Below, piece after piece: positions 24,900 through 35,999 of a stretch of DNA of 64,000 nt; the first letter of the stretch is position 1, and each line of letters opens with the position of its first letter. The DNA is from Sindora glabra. Taxonomy: Eukaryota; Streptophyta; Magnoliopsida; Fabales; Fabaceae. The translations under genes and the position numbers were made by a program. The DNA is taken from NCBI GenBank assembly GCA_020226215.1, contig CM035235.1, forward strand, positions 48,575,511 through 48,639,510, read 5' to 3'. The notes below the pieces were generated by a model that saw only the letters and a list, made by a program, of their open reading frames with translations, did no database searches and was not told the origin of the DNA.

Positions 24900-27800
24900 T
24901 ATAGAGAAAATGGGAAATCTTCTTAATGTCATTTCCAATTTTCAATGTCTTCTTCATCTTCAACACTAACAATATATTTCTTCCTTTTAATAGTTAAAGA
25001 CCTTAAACTTGTTTTGTCTGCAATGCCATTATAAATGACTTCCTTTTATGACCTTCTTTATTAATAGCCATTAATATGGATCCTAACTTATTAACTCAAA
25101 TTCATTTTATTCTTAACTTATTTGCATAAAAAAATGCACCCTAAGTCAAATTTTCATTCTTTAATGATCCTGTAGTATGACATATTAGCCTAAACAATGA
25201 TCCTATCTTTAGAATTAGAAACGCATCATTTGAGCCACCAACGTAACCTTTTTATTTTGCATAGTACTTTTATCATCTTATATCTTTGTCTATAAAAAAA
25301 TACTTATTGATGTCAAATCTACAATAATATATGACCTCGATGTATGTCCTATATGCATACCACCTTATAAATTAAAAAATAAATGTTAATGTTTAGGCCA
25401 ATTGAAAAACTTAACTTTGGAACTAAGTGATAAATGAGTAGTTATATTTAACTTGTACCTATTGGTCATTCCTTACACGATTTAGCTTTCTTATAAAGGC
25501 TAAAAGCTTAACTAAGTAAAGCTTAATTTCTTCACTATTATGTAGGATGTAAAGGTAAGCATGTATACACATTTCAAACTAATGATCACTACATAAGTCC
25601 CCATTATACCTTACTTATAATTTTTCCTTCATGACAAGACTTCAAAAGTACAAGATCTTCCATATTTGATAAATAGTTATTGCAAAACTTGACTACCTTT
25701 TTAGCTATGTAGCCTTCGACAATGCATCATCCCTATCAATGTCAAATCCTTATATACTATTTTAGAATTGCCATATATTGGTTAAATGAGTACACTTACC
25801 TTAAGTAAACTAGTCTACATAGTCTTACCTTGCTCATTAAATGGATAACTGGATGCGCCATAATATCAAAGAAAAAAGGTGGAAAGTACATATCAAGCTA
25901 ATACATTGTAACAACAACTTCCTTTTGCTAGTCATCTAACTTTTTAGGACTAAAGACCTTACCATAGTTTGCATTGAGGAAGAGATAAAGTCTAATAATA
26001 ATGTGTCTCACTTGTTTAGGCAAGATTATTAAATAGTCACGATAGCAATTATTTCATAATAGCATGACAATTATAAGACTTTAATTTGACTAATTTCATA
26101 TTTTTCATTAAAATAAGACTTTTGATGTTTAAAGAATAGCTATGTAGTACCCTAATTCCATATATAAATTGATAAAAAACTTGTTTTCTCCTTCTTATAT
26201 GAAGTGTGACAAGCTAAAGGTAAATACATATGTTAGCCTCTTTTCTTTGGTGATAGTAACTTTCATATGTTCATTTCAACTAAATTAGTATGGCCATGAT
26301 TCCATCTTTAATCTTCCTTAATATGTTCAAAAGCATTCTAATGAGACTATCATATATATTTTTCTCTACATGCATCACATCAATCTTATATCTCATAAAT
26401 AACTTTTTTCAGTATAGAAGACTAAAGAATGTAAATCTTTTTTTATATGAATTCTTTACACTTGCAGGTGTATAAGGGTTACCAAAAATGACATTCATAT
26501 TTCTTATTCGTTCATAAACTTAATTCCTAATTAAAAAAATTAGAGTTATTGAATCCTTCGGTGACTTATTAAAAGTCTTTCTTAACCTACGATAATAGTA
26601 GGATCGAAATAAAAATTTCTAATGACTAAGATATATTATCCTCTTTTTATGCTTGAGTTGAAAAAAACATATATTATTTTCACAAATAGGGTATACTTTG
26701 TCCTATTTGATATTGTATCAAAATAAATTATTGTATGTTATGATGTTATTGATTGTTGTGCATATAGCATAGCATGCAACATGAAAGACTCTTAACAATA
26801 TGTGTCAAATACTAAGACATCTTTATCCCACATCATTTTTAGGTTTTCAACAAGTAGTGTTAAGAAGACATTTATGTCATTTCTTGGTTGTTTGGAGCCC
26901 ACACTCAATGAGGATAATATGATGTACTTATGCTTCATGCATAACTTAGGAGGCATATTGTAAATCATTAATATTATAAGTCATATACTATGTTTATTGC
27001 TCATGCTATTATAAGGGTTCATTCCACCAATACAAAGTACAAGTGTAAGGTTTCTTACTTTACTACCAAATATAGGGAACAATGAATAAATTATCAGTTA
27101 TTCAAGAGAATTAACCAGATGCTAAAACTTACCATCATACATCCTTCCGTCTATATGGCATGCTAAGTTCTTAACATTTCTTGCATTAACAAGTATTTGT
27201 TTAAGTCTTGGTATTATTAGAAGATATCATAATACTTTAGTTAGAACCCTTTGATTGTTGATGTCATCATTCTTTTTCAAGTTGTAATATGGTGCCCAAC
27301 ATTTTGGACATTTATATGAAGTTTTATGGTTTTTTTTACATAATATACAATTATTAAGGTAACCATGTAACTTCTTGTACTCCATACTTATCGAGCATAT
27401 AATTTTCTTAGCCTTATAAGTGTGATTTGGAAGCTCATCTCCTTTAGGAGACATGTCTTTTAATAATTATAGTAATGTCATGAAACTTTTATTACTTCAC
27501 TCATTCCCCATTTTTTAAATTAAAAAATTTTAATATAGTAAATAATTATGTAAATTTGGTACAATCCAAATATAAAGGCTTATTTGCATCACTTAATAAG
27601 CTATTAAAGATATATGAATGCTTAATAAATTTATTTATAATATCATACACCATATCCTTTAAATGATCATTCAAGCCCACATTTATGTCATTTTATTTAT
27701 GTTCTCCCTTGCTTGCATAGTTATGAGATAAACCAAGCAACACACCTTCATTATGTCATATCCATCACATATATTCTTGGTCAATGTCATGAACAAATAA

Positions 27801-27990
27801 ATAATCTTTTATCTCCTCTCTTTTAAGTCTCCTAAAACAACAACATCTTATACAAGAACATCTAATTACATCATTACTAAATTCTTTTTCTTTTTTAATA
27901 ACAAATCTAATAAACTTCTTAATCCATTAGCATATTCATCCTTTGTATGATCAATAAATATTCATCCATAGTCTATGACTATCTAATATA
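24900..27990 (-). pseudogene. CACTA transposase (tnp2 family) pseudogene
   Basis: Pieces of a tnp2-type CACTA transposase run N- to C-terminal on the minus strand, broken by many stops and frameshifts. An N-terminal Transpos_assoc-like part lies at about 27,970-27,760. AKKIICSISMEYKKLHGY and ILCKKNHKTSYKCPKC follow (27,227-27,454), then LTLVLCIGGMNPYNSMSN (about 27,030), DINVFLTLLVENLKMMWD (about 26,840) and WKKLFMRYKIDVMHVEKN (about 26,390), containing the conserved DVMHVEKN. Next come MKNMKLVKLKSYNCHAIM (about 26,080) and a DUF4218-like YQLDMYFPPFFFDIMAH (about 25,880). GHKRKSFIMALQTKQV (about 25,050) is DUF4216-like. Intact proteins of this family cut and paste CACTA elements in the nucleus; this copy cannot make one. 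Boundaries are approximate, but the motif order is convincing. Confidence 0.85.
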
Positions 27991-28639
27991 AATCTTAATA
28001 AATATATAAAAAATGAACCCATCAACAAATACACTAATACAAAATTAATATGAAAGAGTGCAATAAAATTTCTTACTTTTTATTCCAATCTTGATCTCAC
28101 ACATTAAGCTTTTTATCCATTTTAGTAACAATAATAATAATTTATAATAAATAACATGAATAAAGTATAAACTAAATTCAATTCAATTTTGAAATAGTTT
28201 AGTTTATTTTGCTTGATTGCACACAATTTGCCTAACATGTACAATGTAGCTTAATTTATAGGAAATGTACATAAAAGTCAAATCAGAAACCACCCTAAAC
28301 CTAAACATTATAATAAAAAAATACAAAATTCAAATACATTAAAACAATCACAAGCATAATATCAAGACATGGACTAAAGTCTAGTAAAAGAATAAAGCGG
28401 GTGAACATACTTTAATAATAAGAAGACTTTGATGAGTTAAGGTCAAACTTAAGTATGAACTCGCACTTCAATGAACTCTTTTAGGGATTTCTTCTTAAGG
28501 CTTAATGATCTTTGTAATGAAAATGCTCTCATTTTGTAATTTTGCATTGGGATTGAAGTTATTTTTTATGTTATCTTTTACATTTGTTTTCATATGTTTA
28601 ATGAAAAAATAATAAGAGAAATGATGTCATTCAACTTTT

Positions 28640-29445
28640 GACATTGGTTATATACTAAAAATAATGTTTCACATGCAATGTCTTATGTTTGAAAATTTTA
28701 CAAGAAAATTATAACACATTGGTTCCTTAAAAATTGATGCCTAATGTTTAGAAGTCACACTTTCCCAATCAAATATATTGTACATCATCTCTTATATAAC
28801 CAACTTCTAAATGTTTACAAGTTACACATTCCATGTTAGGCCATAAGAAAAAAAACATCTTAATAAGATATGGCATTAGTTAAGTATAAAAAACTAATAT
28901 AATTTTTCTTAACTTGTATCTTTCTTTATTAATTTGAAAGTTAGAAACTAACAACCAAAACTTGTGATATAAATAGTAAGATAGAAACACTTATTGATGC
29001 AAAACAACATCACTTTATTATTATAATTTACCTGATCAAGTTTTATGAACAAGAAAATATATATAATTTTGTTGCAAAATTGGCTATCATACACTAAAAT
29101 AATCAAGTTTTACAAATAAGAAATATAGGCTAATTGTTCAATTCTAGCATGCAAACTCTTAAGATAAAAGTGGAAAAGGTATTATTTGAGATTTTAATAT
29201 TAAAACAAAGAGCTTGAATAAAATTTAAAAATATTCTGCTGAACACTTAAGATGTTAATACTTTAATGATGATTAATATAAAAAAATCATATTAGTTATT
29301 ATAGAAAAATCAACGTTTCAAGTTTTATCAATTTTCAACATCCTCTAACAATTATATTTCTTTAGATGTCAGTTGCTTAAAAAATTGATATGTTAACTAT
29401 TCTATAATTTTTGAACTATTGCTCTTTCGCATTTCTATAATAGTG
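28640..29445 (-). repeat. CACTA terminus upstream of the tnp2 remnant
   Basis: The minus strand reads CACTATTATAGAAATGCG from 29,445. Inside lie subterminal motifs ACATTGGTTA, AAAATTGATGCCTAATG and GATGTCAGTTGCTTAAAA. It is correctly oriented to be the 5' end of the element encoding the tnp2 remnant at 24.9-28.0 kb. The matching 3' end was not found with confidence. Confidence 0.5.
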
Positions 29446-30807
29446 AGAAAATAACTTCTAAATTAAAGTAAGATTTGAATGAGAGAGCAAGGAAAATCCT
29501 TGGCAACAAGAGGGGCTTTCTTAATATTATAAGTTTGACAAACTTTTAAATCAATTTTATTCATAATCTAATACTATTTATTGCTACTGATAGTATAATG
29601 TCCATTGCATGCATAATCCCAAATATACACAAAGCTTGCACATGATATGCATAATAAAAAAATGGACATATAACTTGCATACATACTAAGCTTCTATATT
29701 TAGTATGAGTAAGTTATCTAGAATTAATCCACTTACACAAACTAGTTGAAACATCATTAAATTTAAAAAAAAGTCACCATGCTATAAAATTATGAATTGA
29801 ATAGTAAGGTAAGAAAAAAGTATAATAAAATTAATTAATTAGAAGGTATTAGTATAAAAGGGATAAAAAATAAATAATAGATATAGTTAGCTCATTAGTT
29901 CAGTAAAACTCTAATTCCATTTTTAGTTATTTAATGATGATCCTATTGGGTCATACAAATATATTTGACTATGATGGCCTTTTTTGTGTGTGTATGTGTG
30001 TGTGTGTTGTTCAAATTCAACTCAATCATCACTAACAAACCCTTACATACATACATCATGCATCACTAGTCTTATACATTCATAGACTTTGAATTTTATT
30101 ATAGTTCTTCACATCTTTATTATCTTTATATAATATCTTAAGTTCAACATCTAGAAAATATTTTGAAAAATCTTTAAAACAAGATATTAATATATACATA
30201 ATTATAATAATTTGAAATTGAAATTGGTGAAGACAACTTTAACTTACTTGCATAAATGATTACTTCTAAGCAATCTTATGCCATTAAATTTATTATTTAT
30301 TTAGGCTTAAGCCACCATAAATATGCAACTCATATTGAGAAAAGTTCACGTAAGATTAGATCACAATTTTACAATTAAAATTAAATAAATTTAGCATTTA
30401 GCATTTTAATCAATAAATTTACCTTTGAATTTTAGGCTAAATGTGCAAATGACACCTTTTTTTGATAAAGTATTGACCATTAGAGAGTTTCTAGTAATTT
30501 ATAACAAATCATGAAATAAAAGATTGAAACCTTTTGTTTTGCTAAGGCTTGGTTAGATAATAGGTCATAAATGGTCGATCGATCATTCAATATTCAAAAC
30601 ATAATTGCCTCACAATCAGTGTAACTTGATAAACCTAATTTTAAGTCCAATCAATTGAACCGCATAGGAGTATTATAATTTACACCATTATTCAAGATTT
30701 ATAAATAATCTTTAAAGAGATTCTTAAGTAAGCCATAAACTCCTAAAGGAAAATTAATTAATATATACAATTTCAAATGCATATTTACATTTGATGTATG
30801 TAACAGT
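29446..30807. other. AT-rich intergenic DNA, nothing recognised
   Basis: No coding region is supported. A short TG-rich run (GTGTGTGTATGTGTG near 29,985) is present. Words such as TGCATACATACTAAGC near 29,680 show no family I can name. Confidence 0.5.
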
Positions 30808-31150
30808 CACTATAAGAAATTTTGTATCTAATAATAGAATTTTTTGTGATAAAAATAGTGATAGATCACATATTGATAAATAGGTTTGCAACTTTATAAA
30901 AATATTTAGCAATAAATCCTAAGTTTAGCTATGGTCATTTCATAATTCATCCCTAATTCCATCGCTAAGATTCCATCAAAATTTAGTTATAAACTTTATA
31001 TCTAAAATTAAAAAAAATTGGTTCAATAATAAATTTTTTTAAACTTTAGCAATGAAGTTTTTAGTATTCATCGCTAAGTTCATCGTAAGTGAAACATATT
31101 ATTTCACGAAATAGACTTAGTAGTGGATTCATCCGTCACTAACCTAAAAA
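30808..31150 (+). repeat. CACTA left terminus with TTAGCGATG-type motifs
   Basis: CACTATAAGAAATTTTG starts at 30,808. It is followed by subterminal words TTTAGCAATAAAT, CCATCGCTAAG, TTTAGCAATGAAG and TTCATCGCTAAG, a known style of plant CACTA subterminal repeat. The element runs rightward and probably includes the tandem array at 31.3-32.4 kb and the Ptta remnant. Its right end was not identified. Confidence 0.55.
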
Positions 31151-31339
31151 TATATCCATGTCATGATAGCAATCCCCTACATATCCTTTTTCTTTTCTTC
31201 TCCAATCTTTTCTTTACCATTGCACTATAGTCTACTTTTGATGTCTTCTTTAGCCTTTACTGCTACTATCACAATCTTTTGGAGTTTTTTCGGCATCTTT
31301 TTCTCCATTTTATTGGTCATTGGCCATCTTCCCCAAAAT

Positions 31340-32420
31340 GTTAGGTTTTTTGGATTTTTTTATGTTATTTTGATTATTAATTTAATTAGATTTAGTTTAC
31401 GAAGATTTGTAATTGAAATGATTAATTTATGTTTATAGTTAAAAATAATCAATTAAAGTGTTTAGGGTTTATTCTTATGGTTGAAAAAATGATTAAATAA
31501 GGGCTTCAATTAATTAATTTGGTGAAATTCATGCTAGTTTGATGTTAGTCTTAGTATTATTTAATATATATGTATATTCTTGGAATATAGGTTTAACTTA
31601 ACCTCAGTTTTGATCATTGGAATGTGAAATTGCCAGTTTTTATGTTGTTTTGATGAATTAATTTGATTAATTTTGGCAAAAGATTTGTTGAAATGATTAA
31701 TTTGTGTGTAGTTAAAAATGACAAATTAGAAGGGTTTTTTGTCAAAATTTTTGCTAGTTTGATGTTATTTTTAGTATTATTTAATATTTTTATATTCTTG
31801 ATAGGTTTAACATTCCTTAGTTTTAATGATTTGAGTGTGAAATTACTAGTTTTTATTTTTTTATGAATTAATTTGATTAATTTTAGGAAAATATTTGTTA
31901 AAATGATTAATTTATTTTTTGTAATTAAAAATGACAAATTAGGGGATTTAATTTTTTAGGGTTAAAAATAATGACTTAATTTTTTTAGTGAAATTTATGT
32001 TAGCTTGATGTTATTATTAGTATGAACTAATATTTATATAATTTTTGTAGTTCTAAGTTAGCCTTAGTTTCGATGAGTTGACCATAAAATTGCTAGTTTT
32101 TAGTTTGTTTTGATAAATTAATTTAACTTAAGTTTAATTTGGATTATTTAATGTGAAATTTCTAGATTTTATGTCTTTGTGGTTAAAAATAATGAATTAG
32201 ATTTTTTTATATTTTTAAATTAACCTTAGTTTTGATTATTTGAACATGAAATTGCTAGTTTGGAGGATATTTTGATGAATTAATTTAATTTAGCCTTAAT
32301 TTTGATTATTTTAATGTGAAATTACTAGATTTTATATTTTTGTAGTTAAAAATGATGAATTAGTTTTTCTTTCAATAGTCTTAACTTAACCTTAGTTTTA
32401 ACTTAACCTTAGTTTTAACT
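31340..32420. repeat. Diverged tandem repeat array, about 210-280 bp units
   Basis: The phrase GAAATGATTAATTT, preceded by an AGATTTGT-like word and followed by TAGTTAAAAATGACAAATTAG, recurs from about 31,399, 31,677 and 31,888, with more degraded units to about 32,420. CTTAACCTTAGTTTTGAT recurs between them. Hydrophobic open frames on either strand of this array are low-complexity artefacts. It lies between a CACTA end and the Ptta remnant, so it is probably internal to that element. Confidence 0.6.
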
Positions 32421-32479
32421 TAACCTTTAAGTGATAATTATGAGTAAGTTTTTATTCTTAATCTAACTTTTGTCTTTCA

Positions 32480-33690
32480 TTCATTCTAGGTTAATAGGTT
32501 TTCATTTCATAGAGGTAGAAATACTCATATTAAGGGTGGCTATGTGGTTGTCCGTTATGGTGGTAGGATAACACCTTTATCTTTCATGACTTGGAGCACC
32601 ACACCAATAGCAATGCCATTCACCACATCATCCACCTTTATTACATCAGGACTATAGATTAGTTAGTAAGTGCCACCCCTCTAGTCACCTAGGCAAGAGT
32701 CTTATGTCTCACAACTTCTTACTCTAGAGTAACCCACTTAGAAGCTTAACTAAAAGTAGGCCATGCAACAAAATACTTCAATATTGGCAATTTATTTAGG
32801 GTCGCCACCACTTAGCCTTAGGATAGAGACTCAAATGATGGTAAAGTCTAGAGGCATCCAAAAAATGTCTCATAAATATTATTTAATCAATATTCAATTT
32901 TGATGATTGTTGTTAATAATTTAAATTTTTTTTAAAATCACTATGCATATGTCATTTATGTATTTAATTACAAGTTGATTATTTCATCTGCTTACGGTCT
33001 CATTAAAGACATAATAAAAAAGATTTAGGCTCACTTCATGGAGTTAGCTTTCACTTGTAATAGCATCTTCCAAGGCCTTAATACTAGTGGTTCAATGATT
33101 GGTAGGTGAATATAGGTTCAATGATTGTTAACTTTATATTTACACTTTAATTTCCTAATTTACACTTATTTAACTTTAATTATTCAATATTTACAAGCCA
33201 TATATAAGTGAAAGTTTGAGCTCATATACTTGATAAAGAAAATTTTTGTTTATAAGTTCATGATAAATTATCAAGCATGAGGGATTGGATGATAGAAGGT
33301 CTACCAAAGAAGCACAAGTAAATGCCTGACCATATTTTTTTATCTTAAGAAAAAATGGGCTAAAGATATTGACTTTAAGAAAAATCAATAGGTTAATAAG
33401 AAAAACAAGGCATCCACTACTAAAAATACTTTGCACACTAGTTTTTCCATCTCTATGTCTGAGCATAAAAGGAAAAAGGTGAGACATTAATAATGGTTAC
33501 TGTAAATATGTAATTTCATATATGAACCATACTAAGTTAATGTTATTTTATTATGTAACTTACTTTTATTATATAAAAATTTTCAAGTGTTTAGTCTAGG
33601 TTGGATGCCTATTAATCCAAAAGTATTTCTATGCACTCACACTCATGTGAATAAGAAAGGCACCAAGGATTTATTAACTAAACATTAGAG
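32480..33690 (+). pseudogene. Ptta/En-Spm (Transposase_24) pseudogene
   Basis: A broken plant transposase of the Ptta/En-Spm type on the plus strand. Around 33,350-33,480 one frame reads KWAKDIDFKKNQ, a stop, then VNKKNKAS and NTLHTSFSISMSEHKRKK, matching the family's W...F..NKxNRAS...HTGGS.S..EHKRR block. AAG|GTGAGA, a good splice donor, closes it at about 33,479. After an acceptor near 33,590, MPINPKVFLCTHTHVNKK resembles the following VFxxTHxxK block. An earlier in-frame stretch, GGYVVVRYGGRITPLS (near 32,535), may be the N-terminal part. In-frame stops show it is non-functional. It matches the TNPA-side partner of CACTA elements and follows the terminus at 30,808. Confidence 0.6.
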
Positions 33691-34971
33691 AAGACTTGGA
33701 TAAGATTTAATTTCTTTTTCTAGTATGCATTACATTATATATAATCTATCAAAAGTATTTAACTTTTAAATTTAATCTTATAGGGCAAGCATTCTAAGAT
33801 GCTAAAAGAGCATTCTTTATAGGCATTAGTTGAAAGTGGTAAGAGTAGCTTCAAATAGATCGATAAGACCTCCTTATAGGACTAGAGGTTATTAGACCTT
33901 CATTTTCCATGGCTAATTTGTCCTTATAAGTTAAGCTATAAGAGCTATAAAGCATTATCAAGGGAAAAAATATAAAGCTTGAAAAGGCTAGAAAGGAAAT
34001 CACATGAAATAATTAAGTGATAACAACCCAGTAATAGTTTACTATCTAACAAAGCCAAATAGATTGCGATCTCAACTATTTGTTCTAAAGGCTAAAGATA
34101 CCACTATTACTATAAAATAGCTTATTAACATCATATATTTAGAGGATTATATGGTAATTTTTAACCAACGTCTAATTGAGCATCATTGTATGTTCATTTT
34201 TAATATTAGTTTTAAAACCATGGTAAAATATAACAATAATGTTAATTATTATTTTGAAAATACTAATGTTATTTTTTTTTCTAACATTGTGAGAAATAAT
34301 ATTAAATGTCATTTTTCCCATAAAATTGATATGTAATTTTTATAATATCACTTCAGTTTCATTTAATAATTGACATGATATGTCCTCCTCACCCTAACTT
34401 TCTTCCTTTGTCCTTAACTCCCTTATTTTTGCTATTTCTCATGTATTCCTTTTCATAGAACATCCTAACTAAAAATAAAAAACCATCTTTCTATACTATT
34501 ACAAAATCCCAATATTAATAATTTTAAAGAATAAATTAAATAATGAAAGTTTAAAAATGATGAAAGGTTATATTCAATACTCCAATTAGAATAAGTGCTT
34601 TACTAAACCAATCTTAGTACCTATTACTTAATGTGTAAGATTTACACTATCTAAAAAAATACTCTTGAATCCAATACATGTAAATACAATAAACATTCAT
34701 TAAAATTTAATGTATGATATTACATATTTCATATAAATAAATAGTAAAAAATATCATCAAATGTTAAGGAAAATGAATAAAATTAAATTTCTTACATATA
34801 TAAACTTGTAAAAATTGTATCAAAATAAAAAATAATAAAATATAATTGATTATAAAATCAAAAGCTAAATTATAAGAACAAATACTAAAACTGATATAAG
34901 TCTTTGCATTTATGTCATGACTCACTAGCCATGATTAGCATGGAAACCATTTCCTAGTTTCTACTAGCTTG
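33691..34971. other. AT-rich DNA, nothing recognised
   Basis: This is probably the decayed interior of the surrounding transposon. 34,380-34,450 is pyrimidine-rich. A 61-codon frame at 34,151 is AT-driven and unsupported. Confidence 0.5.
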
Positions 34972-34979
34972 CCTATTCC
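34972..34979. repeat. Left 8-bp target site duplication (CCTATTCC)
   Basis: CCTATTCC lies immediately left of the hAT terminus and is repeated perfectly at 35,830-35,837. An 8-bp duplication is the hallmark of hAT-superfamily insertion. Confidence 0.95.
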
Positions 34980-34984
34980 TAGGG

Positions 34985-35479
34985 GTGGGAAAAAAATTTG
35001 ATTCGAGCCAACCCAACCGACCCGATCCAAAAAATTACGAGTGGGTTCGGATGAGATTAAATTCTCGGGCGGATACGGATGGCAAAAAAGCCAAAGAAAT
35101 GGCTTGCGGTCGGATTCGGATCAACAAGATTTTGCCCGTCTGTGATCGGGCCCGACCGATGGATGATGGAAAACAACGTCGTATCATTGTTAGGTATCAG
35201 AACTACTTTAACAACTCCGAGTTTCAGAGGTGGAAGAAGATTTATGGAGAGACCGATGATGTTAATAAGGTTCAGAGAGATATTAGACTCGGTCACTCCA
35301 AGACTGTGGAGAACACTCTGCTAATGTTGAACGATGAAGGTTTACTTCGAGGGGTCACGATTTGTGATGCTGGGTGTGGCACCGGTTCTCTCTCGATTCC
35401 TCTAGCAAAGGAAGGTGCCATTGTATACTCCAGCGATATCTCTGCAACTATGGTATCTGATTCTGAGTTTTGCCCCTAA
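34985..35479 (+). pseudogene. CHLM (fragment): Chimeric ORF with N-terminal half of CHLM methyltransferase domain
   Basis: An uninterrupted 164-codon frame starts in the hAT terminus. Residues 1 to about 66 are transposon-derived. Residues about 67-157 match plant Mg-protoporphyrin IX methyltransferase (ChlM), the plastid enzyme that transfers a methyl group from SAM to Mg-protoporphyrin IX in chlorophyll synthesis: NYFNNSEFQRWKKIYGET (73-90), DIRLGHSKTVENTL (99-112) and SAM motif I CDAGCGTGSLSIPLA (127-141). After V157 an internal deletion shifts the frame, and the ORF ends seven residues later. The plastid transit peptide and most of the fold are missing, so it cannot be a working enzyme. 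Translation of the fusion is possible but unshown. Confidence 0.9.
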
Positions 35480-35552
35480 GACATTTTATTATGATTTATT
35501 GAAAAGAGTTGGAGAATTATTTCCAGGGCCTTCAAAGGCAACAAGGGCATAT
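35457..35552 (+). pseudogene. CHLM (fragment): CHLM C-terminal fragment in a shifted frame
   Basis: In the +1 frame relative to the preceding ORF, this segment encodes LILSFAPKTFYYDLLKRVGE then LFPGPSKATRAY, the ChlM region that normally lies some 60 residues after SDISAxMV (from memory of the family). The two coding pieces abut at about 35,455-35,457, so the intervening coding sequence was lost. Similarity stops after RAY near 35,552. No intron is visible in either piece, so capture through a spliced transcript is possible but not proven. Confidence 0.88.
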
Positions 35553-35829
35553 CCCCACGGTTCCAGGGCTTCCACCAAAATTACAAACAAATGTATCAGT
35601 ACACTGGTTTTCATCTTAGAATTGTGACAAAAGGTTGAACTTATTTATGATAAAAGGCTTCAATCCGACCGAAACCACCTGGAACCGCTCAAAATCGACT
35701 TGTTCGGTTAATGTCGGATAGAGCACCTCAAGCGGTCGATTGCGGTTAGAATATGGATATGGATGATTAGAGTTGGTCGGGTTGGAATGTACTTACTAAC
35801 CGGTTCCACCCGACCGATTCCCACCCCTA

Positions 35830-35837
35830 CCTATTCC
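35830..35837. repeat. Right 8-bp target site duplication (CCTATTCC)
   Basis: Identical to 34,972-34,979 and directly adjoining the terminal CACCCCTA of the hAT element. Confidence 0.95.
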
Positions 35838-35999
35838 TACTTTGGTATTATTATACAATTACTTATAAACTAATTGCTTTAATTAACTAATTTCATATAT
35901 GATTTCAAAAATATTTGTAATTTTCAATTTATGTAATAGCATGTTTCAAAAATAAATCTATAATGCCCCAATGCATTTCACAAACTGTAATGTATTAAG

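Larger units (their letters stand above)
34980..35829. mobile_element. Non-autonomous hAT transposon carrying a captured CHLM fragment
   Basis: The 850-bp element has 12-bp perfect terminal inverted repeats (TAGGGGTGGGAA at the left, TTCCCACCCCTA at the right) and identical 8-bp flanking duplications. The outer 150-200 bp on each side is rich in CCGACC/GGTCGG words (near 35,017, 35,107 and 35,154; 35,667, 35,732, 35,775 and 35,811), as expected of hAT subterminal transposase-binding sites. The middle (about 35,170-35,560) is GC-richer and derives from the nuclear gene for Mg-protoporphyrin IX methyltransferase. No hAT transposase is encoded, so mobility would need one in trans. The perfect flanks suggest a younger insertion than its surroundings. 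Confidence 0.92.

Noticed and set aside
31163..31937. Hydrophobic frames of 91 and 107 codons on both strands
   Set aside because: They fall at the start of and inside a diverged AT-rich tandem repeat array and have no family resemblance.
33191..33487. 98-codon minus-strand frame
   Set aside because: It is antisense to the Ptta transposase remnant on the plus strand.
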